Positions 18,060 to 26,029 of a stretch of 64,000 nucleotides of DNA are shown here, piece after piece. Each line of letters opens with the position of its first letter. Within the stretch, counting starts at the first letter, position 1. Under the pieces are notes generated by a model that was not told where the DNA came from, searched no databases, and saw only the letters and a program-made list of their open reading frames with translations. The stretch covers positions 62,264 to 126,263 of the forward strand of contig NZ_JAKZEW010000001.1 in NCBI RefSeq assembly GCF_022548875.1, in the 5' to 3' direction. This DNA comes from Glycomyces sp. L485 (GTDB taxonomy: Bacteria > Actinomycetota > Actinomycetes > Mycobacteriales > Micromonosporaceae). The translations under genes and the position numbers were made by a program.

Positions 18060-19211
18060 ATGGTGCCCATGGAACCGCGAGAGGAAGTCGTCGTCGGCGT
18101 CGGGGCCGCCACCGAGACCACCGACATGGTGCTCAACATCGGTCCGCAGCACCCCTCCACCCACGGCGTCCTGCGTCTGCGGCTGCGCCTCGACGGCGAG
18201 CGCGTCACCGAGTGCGAGCCGATCGTCGGCTACATGCACCGCGGCGCCGAGAAGCTCTACGAGGTGCGCGACTACCGGCAGATCATGCTCCTCGCCAACC
18301 GCCACGACTGGCTGTCGGCGTTCTCCTCGGAGCTGGGCGTGGCGCTCGCCGCCGAGCGGCTCGCCGAGATCGAGGCGCCCGAGCGGGCCGTGTGGCTGCG
18401 CACCGCGCTCGCCGAGATGAACCGGGTGCTCAACCACCTCATGTTCCTCGGCTCGTACCCGCTGGAGATCGGCGCGATCACCCCGATGTTCTACGCCTTC
18501 ACCGAGCGCGAGCGCCTCCAGGAGGTGTTCGAGGAGGCCAGCGGCGGGCGCATCCACTACATGTACAACTGCGTCGGCGGGCTCAAAGCCGACACGCCCG
18601 CAGGCTGGGAGGACCGGGCCCGAACGGCGCTCGACGAGGTCGAGCACGGCATGATCCGGCTCGACAACCTCCTGCGGCACAACGAGATCTTCGCGGCCCG
18701 CACCAAGGGGGTGGGTGTGCTGGACGCGGCCACGGCGGCGGCCTACGGGGTGAGCGGTCCGGTCGCCAGGGCCTCAGGACTCGACTTCGACCTGCGCCGC
18801 GACGAGCCGTACCTGGCCTACCCCGAACTCGACGTGCCGATCGTGCTGCGCCACGAGGGCGACTGCTACGCGCGCTTCATGGTCCTGCTCGACCAGGTGC
18901 AGGCCTCGATCGACCTCGCCCGCGCTTGCCTGGACAGAGCGGCGGCGCTCGAGGGGCCGGTCAACGTCAAGCTCCCCAAAATCTTCAAGCCGCCGGTCGG
19001 CGAGACGTACGCCTGGACCGAGAACCCCTTGGGCGCCAACGGGTACTACCTGGTGAGCAGGGGTGACAAGACGCCCTACCGGATGAAGCTGCGGTCCGCG
19101 TCGTACTCGAACGTGCAGGCGCTGACCACGCTCATGACCGGCTGTCTCATCCCGGACATGATCGCGATCCTCGGCTCGATGTTCTTCGTGGTCGGCGACA
19201 TCGACAAGTGA
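18060..19211 (+). CDS. nuoD: NADH-quinone oxidoreductase subunit D homologue, stand-alone
   Basis: The 383-residue product has the 49-kDa subunit signatures [39 protein letters not shown] and [15 protein letters not shown]. NuoD forms part of the quinone-binding site of complex I on the cytoplasmic side of the membrane. No other nuo gene is within the window: the neighbours are a DUF1707 gene and a membrane protein, so this is an isolated copy rather than part of the 14-gene cluster. ATGs at 18060 and 18069 are both possible starts; neither has a strong ribosome site. Confidence 0.9.
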   Translation: MVPMEPREEVVVGVGAATETTDMVLNIGPQHPSTHGVLRLRLRLDGERVTECEPIVGYMHRGAEKLYEVRDYRQIMLLANRHDWLSAFSSELGVALAAERLAEIEAPERAVWLRTALAEMNRVLNHLMFLGSYPLEIGAITPMFYAFTERERLQEVFEEASGGRIHYMYNCVGGLKADTPAGWEDRARTALDEVEHGMIRLDNLLRHNEIFAARTKGVGVLDAATAAAYGVSGPVARASGLDFDLRRDEPYLAYPELDVPIVLRHEGDCYARFMVLLDQVQASIDLARACLDRAAALEGPVNVKLPKIFKPPVGETYAWTENPLGANGYYLVSRGDKTPYRMKLRSASYSNVQALTTLMTGCLIPDMIAILGSMFFVVGDIDK

Positions 19212-19216
19212 CGTCG

Positions 19217-19852
19217 TCAGACGCAGCCGCCGTCGGAATCCTCGACGGCGAGAGGCTGCCGGGTCGAGGGCGTCGTCCAGCTCTCCAGCCGGCCGCCGCC
19301 CGGGCAGTCGACCGCGCCGAAGTTCCACGACGCGTCCGCCTCCGCCGGCGGGGCGGGCCGGAAGACACCGAGGCCGTCGGCCGGCCGACATCCGGTGCTC
19401 ACCCTGACCTGGGAGATGCCGGGATCGATCTCGGTGACCCGCACCTCGATGTAGCCCGCGGTCGTGCCGATCCAGGTCGGCGCGGCCGAGCCGGAGCGGG
19501 CGAGCCCGAACCGATCGGCGAGCCCTTCGAGCGCCACCTCGTGGCTCCGCTCGATCATGAGCGTCCTCGCCAAGGCCACACCCGGTCGCAGCGGCGTGAC
19601 GTCGCATTCGCCGACCTCCAGCGGGCCGACGCTGAGGAAGTAGACCTCGCCGGTCAAGTACAGCGCGGCCTCGCCGATGACCGCGTCCATGTCCTCGCGG
19701 GCCCGCGGGGCCTCCACCTGCTCCCGTACCGATGCGCCCGAGGCGAGGAACGCGACCGCGACCAGCAGCAGCGCCCACGCCGCGACGATGACGCGCAGGC
19801 GCTTGCGCCATATCGGGGAGAGGTTCGAGAACACGCCAACAGTCTGCCTCAT
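19217..19852 (-). CDS. Single-span membrane-anchored protein, unknown function
   Basis: The 211-residue product has a basic N-terminus (PIWRKRLRV), a membrane helix near residues 21-40 and an extracytoplasmic remainder with cysteines at GECDVTP, STGCRP, VDCPGG and the C-terminal GGCV. I do not recognise the domain. Its stop lies five bases after the nuoD stop, convergent. The even number of outside cysteines suggests disulfides, which is an inference. Confidence 0.65.
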   Translation of the reverse strand: MRQTVGVFSNLSPIWRKRLRVIVAAWALLLVAVAFLASGASVREQVEAPRAREDMDAVIGEAALYLTGEVYFLSVGPLEVGECDVTPLRPGVALARTLMIERSHEVALEGLADRFGLARSGSAAPTWIGTTAGYIEVRVTEIDPGISQVRVSTGCRPADGLGVFRPAPPAEADASWNFGAVDCPGGGRLESWTTPSTRQPLAVEDSDGGCV

Positions 19853-19923
19853 CGATTATTGAGACGCCGACCACAATCGGTGCTCGTCCGTCACACTTCG
19901 GCCGCTCGTCTCGTCCTCCTGAC

Positions 19924-20041
19924 ATGAACGAACCGAACGCCACCGCCGCAGTCTTCGAGGACCTCAGACCCCGCCTCGTCGGTGTCGCCTACGGCCTCCT
20001 CGGCACCGTCGCCGAGGCCGAGGACGCGGTCCAGGAAGCGG
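19924..20041 (+). pseudogene. ECF sigma factor, N-terminal remnant (SigJ-like)
   Basis: Residues 1-39 read as the start of a sigma-70 region 2 of the SigJ-like ECF group: FEDLRPRLVGVAYGLLGTVAEAEDAVQEA. At about 20041 the match stops and the frame runs on for 66 codons of non-protein-like sequence that is antisense to the ABC transporter gene. A complete factor of this group has around 280-300 residues. The remnant lacks promoter-recognition regions and is almost certainly inactive. The break coincides with the end of the ABC operon. Confidence 0.75.
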
Positions 20042-20043
20042 CC

Positions 20044-20712
20044 TCAGCCCGTGTAGTCGTCGACGGCGACGACCTCGTCGCACTGGTCGCGAACCCAGTC
20101 GTCATGGGTGGCGATCACCACGCACGCCCCCGCATCCGCCATCTCTCGCAGCAGCTTCACGACCACTTCGGAGTTGCCGCGGTCCAATGCGCCGGTCGGT
20201 TCGTCGGCGAGCACAATGCTCGGCTCCTTGACCAGTAGGCGGGCGAGCGCCACGCGCTGCTGCTCGCCGCCGGAGAGGCTGTTGACCCGATCACGTTCCC
20301 TCCCGCGGAGGCCCACTCGTTCCAGGGCCTCGGCCGTCGCACGCCTCGCGTCGCCGCCGCGCCTGCCGCGTGCCCGCAGCGCCACGCCGAGGTTCTGCGC
20401 GATCGTGGCGTTCTCCACCAGAGCGTAGTTCTGGAAGAGGTATCCGAGCGCATCGCGCCGGAACCTCCTGGCCGCGCCGGGTCCCATTCCGGTCAGTTCA
20501 CGTCCGTCGAATCGGATCGCCCCGGTGCCGGGGCGTTCCAGGATGCCGATGCAGTTGAGCAAAGTAGACTTTCCCGAGCCGCTCGGCCCGGTGAGAGCGG
20601 CCATCTGCCCCGACTTGACCGTGACGCTCACGCCGGACCACAGTTCCCTGCTGCCGAAAGATATCGCCAGGTTTTCGGTCTCCAACACGGTGTCTCTCCC
20701 GTTCGCAGTCAT
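20044..20712 (-). CDS. ABC transporter ATP-binding protein (LolD/MacB or bacteriocin-export type)
   Basis: The 222-residue product has Walker A GPSGSGKST at residues 42-50, Q-loop FQNYALVENAT, signature LSGGEQQR, Walker B IVLADEPTGALD and H-loop IATHD. The EPTGALD ending and NYALVENATI resemble ATPases paired with FtsX-like or DUF1430-like permeases. It is the last gene of a three-gene operon with two membrane proteins (3-base gap to the upstream gene). It should power export or extraction of a peptide or lipid at the membrane. Confidence 0.9.
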   Translation of the reverse strand: MTANGRDTVLETENLAISFGSRELWSGVSVTVKSGQMAALTGPSGSGKSTLLNCIGILERPGTGAIRFDGRELTGMGPGAARRFRRDALGYLFQNYALVENATIAQNLGVALRARGRRGGDARRATAEALERVGLRGRERDRVNSLSGGEQQRVALARLLVKEPSIVLADEPTGALDRGNSEVVVKLLREMADAGACVVIATHDDWVRDQCDEVVAVDDYTG

Positions 20713-20715
20713 TTC

Positions 20716-20982
20716 CTATGCCTCGCTCACTCCGCCGCGGACGACACGGTGATGGGAGCGGACCAGGGCGGCCAAGGTTCCTCCGGCGACCACCGCCGCG
20801 AGGAGTCCGATCGCCGCCCACTGGCCCGCTGTCATCGACACGGCGTCGTCCGGAACCGGCATCCCCATCTGCCGGTAGGCGTCCACCTGGCGCCCCAACG
20901 ACCACACCTCGTACGGAATCAGGCCGACCAGTACCAGCAGCACCAGTGTTTCGAGGGCCAGGATTACGCGATGAACGGCCAT
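20716..20982 (-). CDS. Small two-helix membrane protein of the ABC operon
   Basis: The 88-residue product has two hydrophobic helices (about residues 5-25 and 52-72) separated by an outside loop. It overlaps the end of the upstream large membrane protein by 19 bases and ends 3 bases before the ATPase gene, so translation is probably coupled. I do not recognise the family. It could replace the missing C-terminal helices of the upstream permease-like protein; that is inference. Confidence 0.65.
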   Translation of the reverse strand: MAVHRVILALETLVLLVLVGLIPYEVWSLGRQVDAYRQMGMPVPDDAVSMTAGQWAAIGLLAAVVAGGTLAALVRSHHRVVRGGVSEA

Positions 20983-22526
20983 GAACCGCCAGCCGTTCGT
21001 ATGGCGCGCGAATATCCATTGGGAGTTCCGCTTCGTTCGCCGAGCACGACTACCACTGGATCGGTCACGTATGCCTGTGGAGCGGTGAACTCCACGGCGG
21101 CCACCGGAGTGTCGGACGGGGGGAGATAGGTGAAGAACTCTTGTCCGTCTGCGATGGCCTTCGGCTCGTACTCGACGGTCTCGGCCGCGCTTTCGATCAG
21201 TTTGGGCTCCAGGCTGAGTTCCTCCGCCAGGTCGGCCCGGTCACCCCAGAACGCGGCAGGGACCAGCACGTCGATTTCGCCTTCGTCGGCGACGCCCTTG
21301 TAGCCTCCCCCGTCTTCCATGCGGATCTCCTGGCCCGCGAGGAACGTTTCGTTGACGTACAGCACGGTCCGGCCGTTCAACCCGGGGTCGGGGCTGGAGA
21401 TCCTTCCCTGTTCGACCAGTATCACGTTCTCTTCGCGATCCTGGTCGCGCAGCCACGGTCCGACCACTCGGTCGAGTTCACTCTGATCCTCGACGGAGTA
21501 GGCGTTCCCGAGTTCCAGGCCTGCGATGTCTCCCATGCGTTCGTAGGCGTCATAGGACCGATCGCGCTCTGCAACGTCAAGTCCCGTCGTGATCGCTGTC
21601 GCGGCAGAGCTGATCGCGACGTACACCGCGGCCAGCCGCAACGCGTACGCGATGGTCGAAGCGCTGCGTCCCGGGAGTTCCCCCTTGAGGGCCGATTGGA
21701 TTCGAACGTTCATGACCAGCGCCAGCACCAGGGCGTTCGCGAGGAGAGCCGCGGTGGTGAGCACCAGGTCGACCGCGATCATCCCCATGAAGAAGGCCGC
21801 CGGCGAGGAGAAGCCGTTGTACACTCCGATCGCGACCGCCGCCAGAGCCGTGACCCCTATTCCGGACAGTGCCCAGATTCCGGCGGCTCCGCGGATGTCG
21901 TCGAAGAGCAGTTGGCTGTAGGAAAGCCCGTGGAGTCGGCCGACTCCGTAGGCTTTGACTCCGGAGAGGACCCCCGCCCCGACTACGGCCATGGTGAAGA
22001 AGACCATGATCGCCAGGGCCGTGTACACGGTCATGGAGACGCCGCGCGACGCGCCGTACCGGACGACGTCGGCCTCCATTCCATGCTCGGAGAAGAACCC
22101 TTGCAGCTCAGCGGCTTCGGCAGCGTCACCGAAGACGTAGTACCTGCCGATCGGGGTGTGGTTCCCGAGTTCTTCGAAGTCGTCAATCCGCGTTGTCACG
22201 GCCGAGGAGAAGTCTCTGTAGCCTCCGGTCAGCCAGTCTGATCCCGTGGACGGGTCGCCGTCCACCAGGTAGAAGTGGCGCACCGCGTGCCGCTCGTCGA
22301 GGTCGACCACTTCCTGCGCGAACGTGATCTGGTTCTCGCGGGCGAAGTCCTCGGCCTCGGCCCTGAACTCCTCGACGCTGGAAGAATCGTCCCACGTCAG
22401 CACGGTCAGGGAGGCCTCGGCGGGCAACGGCGAATCCTCGTCCCATTGCACGACCACGACGAACGCAAGGAACGCCGCGGCTATCCAGTTCGCCAAGTGC
22501 AGGAATCTCACGCTTCTGTTGATCAT
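20964..22526 (-). CDS. Bacteriocin-associated (DUF1430-like) integral membrane protein, apparently short at the C-terminus
   Basis: The 520-residue product has one N-terminal helix, an outside domain (about residues 30-160), a cluster of helices (about 164-320) and a second outside domain to the end. This FtsX-like plan resembles the DUF1430 'bacteriocin-associated integral membrane' proteins that pair with an ATPase. Those are usually longer, about 650 residues, and finish with a further helix cluster, which is absent here. A GGAG site lies seven bases before the ATG. Family assignment rests on layout and partner genes. Confidence 0.7.
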   Translation of the reverse strand: MINRSVRFLHLANWIAAAFLAFVVVVQWDEDSPLPAEASLTVLTWDDSSSVEEFRAEAEDFARENQITFAQEVVDLDERHAVRHFYLVDGDPSTGSDWLTGGYRDFSSAVTTRIDDFEELGNHTPIGRYYVFGDAAEAAELQGFFSEHGMEADVVRYGASRGVSMTVYTALAIMVFFTMAVVGAGVLSGVKAYGVGRLHGLSYSQLLFDDIRGAAGIWALSGIGVTALAAVAIGVYNGFSSPAAFFMGMIAVDLVLTTAALLANALVLALVMNVRIQSALKGELPGRSASTIAYALRLAAVYVAISSAATAITTGLDVAERDRSYDAYERMGDIAGLELGNAYSVEDQSELDRVVGPWLRDQDREENVILVEQGRISSPDPGLNGRTVLYVNETFLAGQEIRMEDGGGYKGVADEGEIDVLVPAAFWGDRADLAEELSLEPKLIESAAETVEYEPKAIADGQEFFTYLPPSDTPVAAVEFTAPQAYVTDPVVVVLGERSGTPNGYSRAIRTAGGSWPFIA

Positions 22527-22654
22527 TCATCTACTCCGCGCCTACGGCCCGCAGGCGGTCTCCCGCCTACAAGCACCTGGAGGCAGATGATCACCTGCTT
22601 CTGGCGGGCTGAAAGGTAGTCGCTTGGTTCCAGGGCGGCGGCATGGGAGTCCAC
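22523..22654 (-). CDS. Possible small ORF coupled to the ABC operon
   Basis: A 43-codon frame from a GTG at 22654 ends in a TGA that overlaps the ATG of the large membrane protein as ATGA. An AGAGGA site lies about eight bases before the GTG. The peptide contains SDYLSARQKQVIICLQVLV and a basic Arg/Pro tail; it has no signal peptide and no Trp-rich lactococcin-972 features. The exact stop/start overlap argues for real translation, but the length allows chance. Confidence 0.35.
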   Translation of the reverse strand: MDSHAAALEPSDYLSARQKQVIICLQVLVGGRPPAGRRRGVDE

Positions 22655-23129
22655 GTAGTTGTTCCTCTGAGGCGCCGGGTCGTCCAGGGGCGGGAGTTAT
22701 CGTCACTTTTCGGAGGAAAGCCTACCAAGGACAGCCATGAAGCGTGTGCACGCGGATATGAAGTAGCTCATATCTGCCACTCACAGTGAGAGTTCAGACG
22801 CATATGGCACGTATCGCAGAGCGCGCGACGGGATGGCTTCAGTGCCGACGAGCTCCTTCGACATGGTTCAGCGACAGGGATCGGCTCGGGAACGCCAAGC
22901 GGGGGCACTGCGCGGCGGGAATGATGCCGCGCCTTGTGCCCCCGCCCGGGCTTCATGCCGGGGCGGTGCCGTCGCCGAGGCTGCGTCGGGGAGCGTCGTT
23001 GCGCTGGTGCCGCACCCGCCAGAGGGCGACCTCGAACGGTGTGCCATCGCCCGGGAAGGGCTCTCGCCCCTCGGGTTCGGCCGCCGGTCGGGCTCGGGCT
23101 GGCCGGGCTGTCGTGGTGGCTCACTCAGG
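22655..23129. other. Intergenic region upstream of the ABC operon
   Basis: About 475 bases in which a bacteriocin precursor gene would be expected if the ABC operon were a standard lactococcin-972-type locus. None is visible: the open frames here are Arg/Pro-rich and lack signal peptides. The region should hold the operon promoter. Confidence 0.4.
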
Positions 23130-23652
23130 CTAGGCCTGCCCCTCCTTGAGCGATCCGGGTCGCAGACGATTCGATCTGGGCTCGGCGGCGGTGACGACCA
23201 CGGCCAGACTGAGGAAGTCTGTGACGATGTGGCGCTGCGGCCCTTGATCTTCTTGCCTACACCAATGCCCTGGTAAGACTCGGGGACGTCGGACGAGGTC
23301 TTGACCGGCTGGGCGTCGGCGATCGCCGAACTCGGGCGGGGCGCACGTTTGGAGTGCTTGCGTCGAGCGGTGGGCAGCGCGTCGTTGATTCGCTCGGTAA
23401 GGCCTTCGTTCTTCTAAGCGGCGCAAGAGTAGTAGACCGTTTGCCAGAGTGGGAAGTCGTGGGGCAGGCGGGCCGGCAGCCGGTCCGGTTGAGGTACAGG
23501 ATCGCGTTCACCATCTGGCGCAGGTCATGACCTGGCCGTTGATCCCTGCCCGCTCGGCTCAATCGGCCCGCCAGGCGGAGGCGATCGGCTCGATCAACGC
23601 TCGCCGCTCAGCGGAGAGATCACCGGTATATGCAGGGCGTTCGCCGGTCATA
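23130..23652 (-). pseudogene. IS5-family transposase remnant, frameshifted and truncated
   Basis: Starting from an ATG at 23652 (MTGERPAYTGDLSAERRALI) the frame stops after about 30 codons. A second frame continues with HDLRQMVNAILYLNRTGC, and a third carries the DDE-domain section RHIVTDFLSLAVVVTAAEP. These pieces in order match an IS5-type (IS427-like) transposase, so at least two frameshifts and a missing C-terminus separate it from function. No intact terminal inverted repeats were identified. Confidence 0.75.
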
Positions 23653-23662
23653 TCAAGCAAAA

Positions 23663-23692
23663 TGAGCGAGCCTCATCTGAGGCTCGCTCATC
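23663..23692 (-). terminator. Rho-independent terminator after DUF1416
   Basis: ATGAGCGAGCCTCA and its exact complement form a 14-base-pair stem with a two-base centre; on the minus strand the stem is followed by TTTTGCTT. It lies 35 bases after the DUF1416 stop and should end the sulfurtransferase-DUF1416 transcript. Confidence 0.85.
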
Positions 23693-23727
23693 AGGACCGA
23701 TTCATCGAACCGGGACCAAGAACTCTC

Positions 23728-24042
23728 TTAGCGGCTCACGGCCAGCTTGGTCTCGTTGAGACCCTGCGCGGCCTCGACCTCGCCGGTGGCGTCGCCGAAG
23801 CGCGACAGCGCCCGCAGCGTCCACTTGCCCGGCGCGGCGAAGAAACGGAACTGGCCGCCCTCGCCCGTCACCACCTCGGCGGTGAACTCGCCGGAGCCGT
23901 CGAGCAGTCGCACGTAAGCGCCCTGCACGGCTTCGCCCTCGTCGTTGACGACCGTACCGGTCAGCACGGTCTCCTTCTCGATGTCGACCGACGCCGGAAG
24001 GGCCGTGTCCTGTGCGGGTGCACCGCATCCGTCTGCAGCCAT
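23728..24042 (-). CDS. DUF1416 family protein
   Basis: The 104-residue product begins MAADGCGAPAQDTALP and contains TVLTGTVVNDEGEAVQGAYVR and GQFRFFAAPGKWTLRAL, as in the actinobacterial DUF1416 family, a small beta-rich domain with a conserved cysteine near the start. It is invariably found behind a thiosulfate sulfurtransferase gene in actinobacteria I know of, and here follows it by 30 bases. A role in sulfur transfer with that enzyme is inferred from the pairing. Confidence 0.9.
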   Translation of the reverse strand: MAADGCGAPAQDTALPASVDIEKETVLTGTVVNDEGEAVQGAYVRLLDGSGEFTAEVVTGEGGQFRFFAAPGKWTLRALSRFGDATGEVEAAQGLNETKLAVSR

Positions 24043-24072
24043 TGGCTTTTCCTCTCGTTTCCGTCGCCGGGG

Positions 24073-24924
24073 TTACTTCGTGCCGGGCTCGTCGCCGAGC
24101 GCGATCGGCACGCCGACGAGCGAGCCGTACTCGGTCCACGAACCGTCGTAGTTCTTCACGTCCTCGTAGCCGAGGAGCTCGCGGAGCGCGAACCAGGTGT
24201 GGCTGGAGCGCTCGCCGATGCGGCAGTACGCGATCGTCGACTTGTCCTCGTCCAGGCCGGCTTCGCCGACGTAGATCTCGCGGAGCTCGTCGTTGGACTT
24301 GAAGGTGCCGTCCTCGTTGGCCGCCTTGCTCCACGGCACGCTCAGCGCGGTCGGGACGTGGCCGGCGCGCTGGCTCTGCTCCTGCGGCAGGTGGGCCGGG
24401 GCCAGCAGGCGACCGGCGTACTCGTCGGGGGAACGGACGTCGATGAGGTTCTTGGTGCCGATCGCGGCGGTGACCTCGTCGCGCAGCGCGCGGATGGAGG
24501 CGTCCTGCGGCTTGGCCACATAGGTGGTGGCCTCGCGCTTGACGACCTCGGTGGTCACCGGGCGGGCGTCGAGCTCCCACTTCTTGCGGCCGCCGTCGAG
24601 GAGCTTGACGCTAGCGTGGCCGTACAGCTTGAAGTACCAGTACGCGTAGGCGGCGAACCAGTTGTTGTTGCCGCCGTAGAGGACGACGGTGTCGTCGTTC
24701 GCGATGCCGCGCGCGGAGAGCAGCTGCGAGAACTGCTCCTGGTTGACGAAGTCGCGGCGGACCGGGTCCTGGAGGTCGTCCTTCCAGTCGATCTTGACGG
24801 CGCCCTTGATGTGGCCGGTGTCGTAGGCGGAGGTGTCCTCGTCGACTTCGACGAACACCACGCCCGGGGTGTCGAGGTTCTCTTCCGCCCAGTCGGCGGT
24901 TACCAGCACGTCTTCACGAGCCAT
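24073..24924 (-). CDS. Thiosulfate/3-mercaptopyruvate sulfurtransferase (two rhodanese domains)
   Basis: The 283-residue product has two rhodanese domains. The second carries the catalytic cysteine near residue 233 in IAYCRIGERSSHTWF; the first has an inactive loop around VVLYGGNNNW. The CRIGERS loop is the actinobacterial thiosulfate sulfurtransferase type (often named CysA or SseA). It moves sulfane sulfur from thiosulfate to a thiophilic acceptor in the cytoplasm. The ATG at 24924 follows AGGAGAGAA. A cysteine-containing leader peptide lies 204 bases upstream. Confidence 0.92.
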   Translation of the reverse strand: MAREDVLVTADWAEENLDTPGVVFVEVDEDTSAYDTGHIKGAVKIDWKDDLQDPVRRDFVNQEQFSQLLSARGIANDDTVVLYGGNNNWFAAYAYWYFKLYGHASVKLLDGGRKKWELDARPVTTEVVKREATTYVAKPQDASIRALRDEVTAAIGTKNLIDVRSPDEYAGRLLAPAHLPQEQSQRAGHVPTALSVPWSKAANEDGTFKSNDELREIYVGEAGLDEDKSTIAYCRIGERSSHTWFALRELLGYEDVKNYDGSWTEYGSLVGVPIALGDEPGTK

Positions 24925-25128
24925 GTTTGTTCTCTCCTGAACGTAAATGTGACTGAAGTTTGATTTCACTGAGTTCGCAAGGAGGGCCCGGCGCTTGAGC
25001 GCGGAGAAGATCGAGCAGGGATCATCCAGGCGGAAGCTTGCCGTGGACGGGGATTGAAGCCTTGCTCTAAGATTTTGCGCACGCCTGGGCCGCATAGCGG
25101 CGACTGTCCTGCCTGGGGGACGAGCCGC

Positions 25129-25206
25129 CTAGGGCATTCGACAGAGCGTGGTCGCGATCGTGCAGAAGTCGATCGCACGCCTCTTGGTGAGCATCGGCTT
25201 GCGCAT
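25129..25206 (-). CDS. Cysteine-type regulatory leader peptide upstream of the sulfurtransferase
   Basis: A 25-codon frame from an ATG at 25206 to a TAG reads MRKPMLTKRRAIDFC and then a short Thr-rich stretch ending TLCRMP. The LTKRRA(I/V)D.C.....LC.. pattern is that of the small leader peptides found before sulfur-assimilation genes in Streptomyces and mycobacteria, where cysteine codons are proposed to sense cysteine supply. A TAGCGT -10-like element lies seven bases before the ATG, suggesting a leaderless start. Its stop is 204 bases before the sulfurtransferase ATG. Confidence 0.75.
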   Translation of the reverse strand: MRKPMLTKRRAIDFCTIATTLCRMP

Positions 25207-25286
25207 GGGCAGAACGCTAGCAGACTTCCCGCCCCCTGGCCACATGCCTTCTCGGCATGCGGACTGTGGGCTGTCGCGCAGCGCCG

Positions 25287-26015
25287 TCAGACTAGGGCCA
25301 CGTCCGGCGCCGAGCCGGAGATCTCCACGTTCCCCTCAGCGATCGCGATCTCGGTGAGCTGAATGCCCCACGGCAGCTCCGGCAGGTCGATCACGGTGGA
25401 CATCTCGTCTCTGACCCGTTCGACGAACGCGTCCGAGCCCGGCGGCAGGCTCTCGGTGAGCGCCTCGACGATGTCCGGCGAGAAGCGGATCGCGCCTTCG
25501 CCCAGTTCGATCGCCCCGGTGCCCTCCACCTCGATCTCGAACCCGGCGGCCTCCGCGACGGCCGTGACCGAGGCGGTGCCGTCGTCGTTGACGGTCATGT
25601 CGTAGCCGGTGCGCTCGCGCAGCAGCGTCTCCAGGGACTCGACCGAGACGGTGCCCGAGACGTCGACCCGCGCGGCCGTGATCTCGGAGGTGCCGTCGGC
25701 GATCTCGCGCCAGTCGGCGTCCACGTCGTGGGCGACCATGTCCAGCGAGGGGAACGTCAGGCCCTCGGCGCCGACCTCGCGCATCTCGATGTCGATCTGC
25801 TCGAACTCGCCCGACCAGGCCTGGGTGAGGAACGGCCAGCCGTGGATGGTGACGTCGGGGCGATGGTCGGAATAGGCCCCGTGCTCGGCGGCGGTGTCGG
25901 CCACCTCGGTCGCGACGCGCCGCTCGGCCATCGCGTTGGCGATCCGGTCACCAAGCGCCACAAGGGCGACGACGATGACAAGGGGGACGAGGATGCGGCG
26001 GAGGATCTTGCCCAC
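25287..26015 (-). CDS. DUF2993 (LmeA-like) protein
   Basis: The 242-residue product begins with a single N-terminal helix (residues about 5-20) and then the DUF2993 domain, recognisable in DVTIHGWPFLTQ, DIEMREVGAEGL and GIQLTEIAIAEGNVEISG. Relatives such as mycobacterial LmeA sit at the cell envelope and affect lipomannan elongation. The start is taken as the GTG at 26015; a much longer frame upstream is a shadow of the next gene. It is 14 bases downstream of the membrane protein gene. Confidence 0.85.
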   Translation of the reverse strand: MGKILRRILVPLVIVVALVALGDRIANAMAERRVATEVADTAAEHGAYSDHRPDVTIHGWPFLTQAWSGEFEQIDIEMREVGAEGLTFPSLDMVAHDVDADWREIADGTSEITAARVDVSGTVSVESLETLLRERTGYDMTVNDDGTASVTAVAEAAGFEIEVEGTGAIELGEGAIRFSPDIVEALTESLPPGSDAFVERVRDEMSTVIDLPELPWGIQLTEIAIAEGNVEISGSAPDVALV

Positions 26016-26029
26016 GGAGTGGTCTCCAC

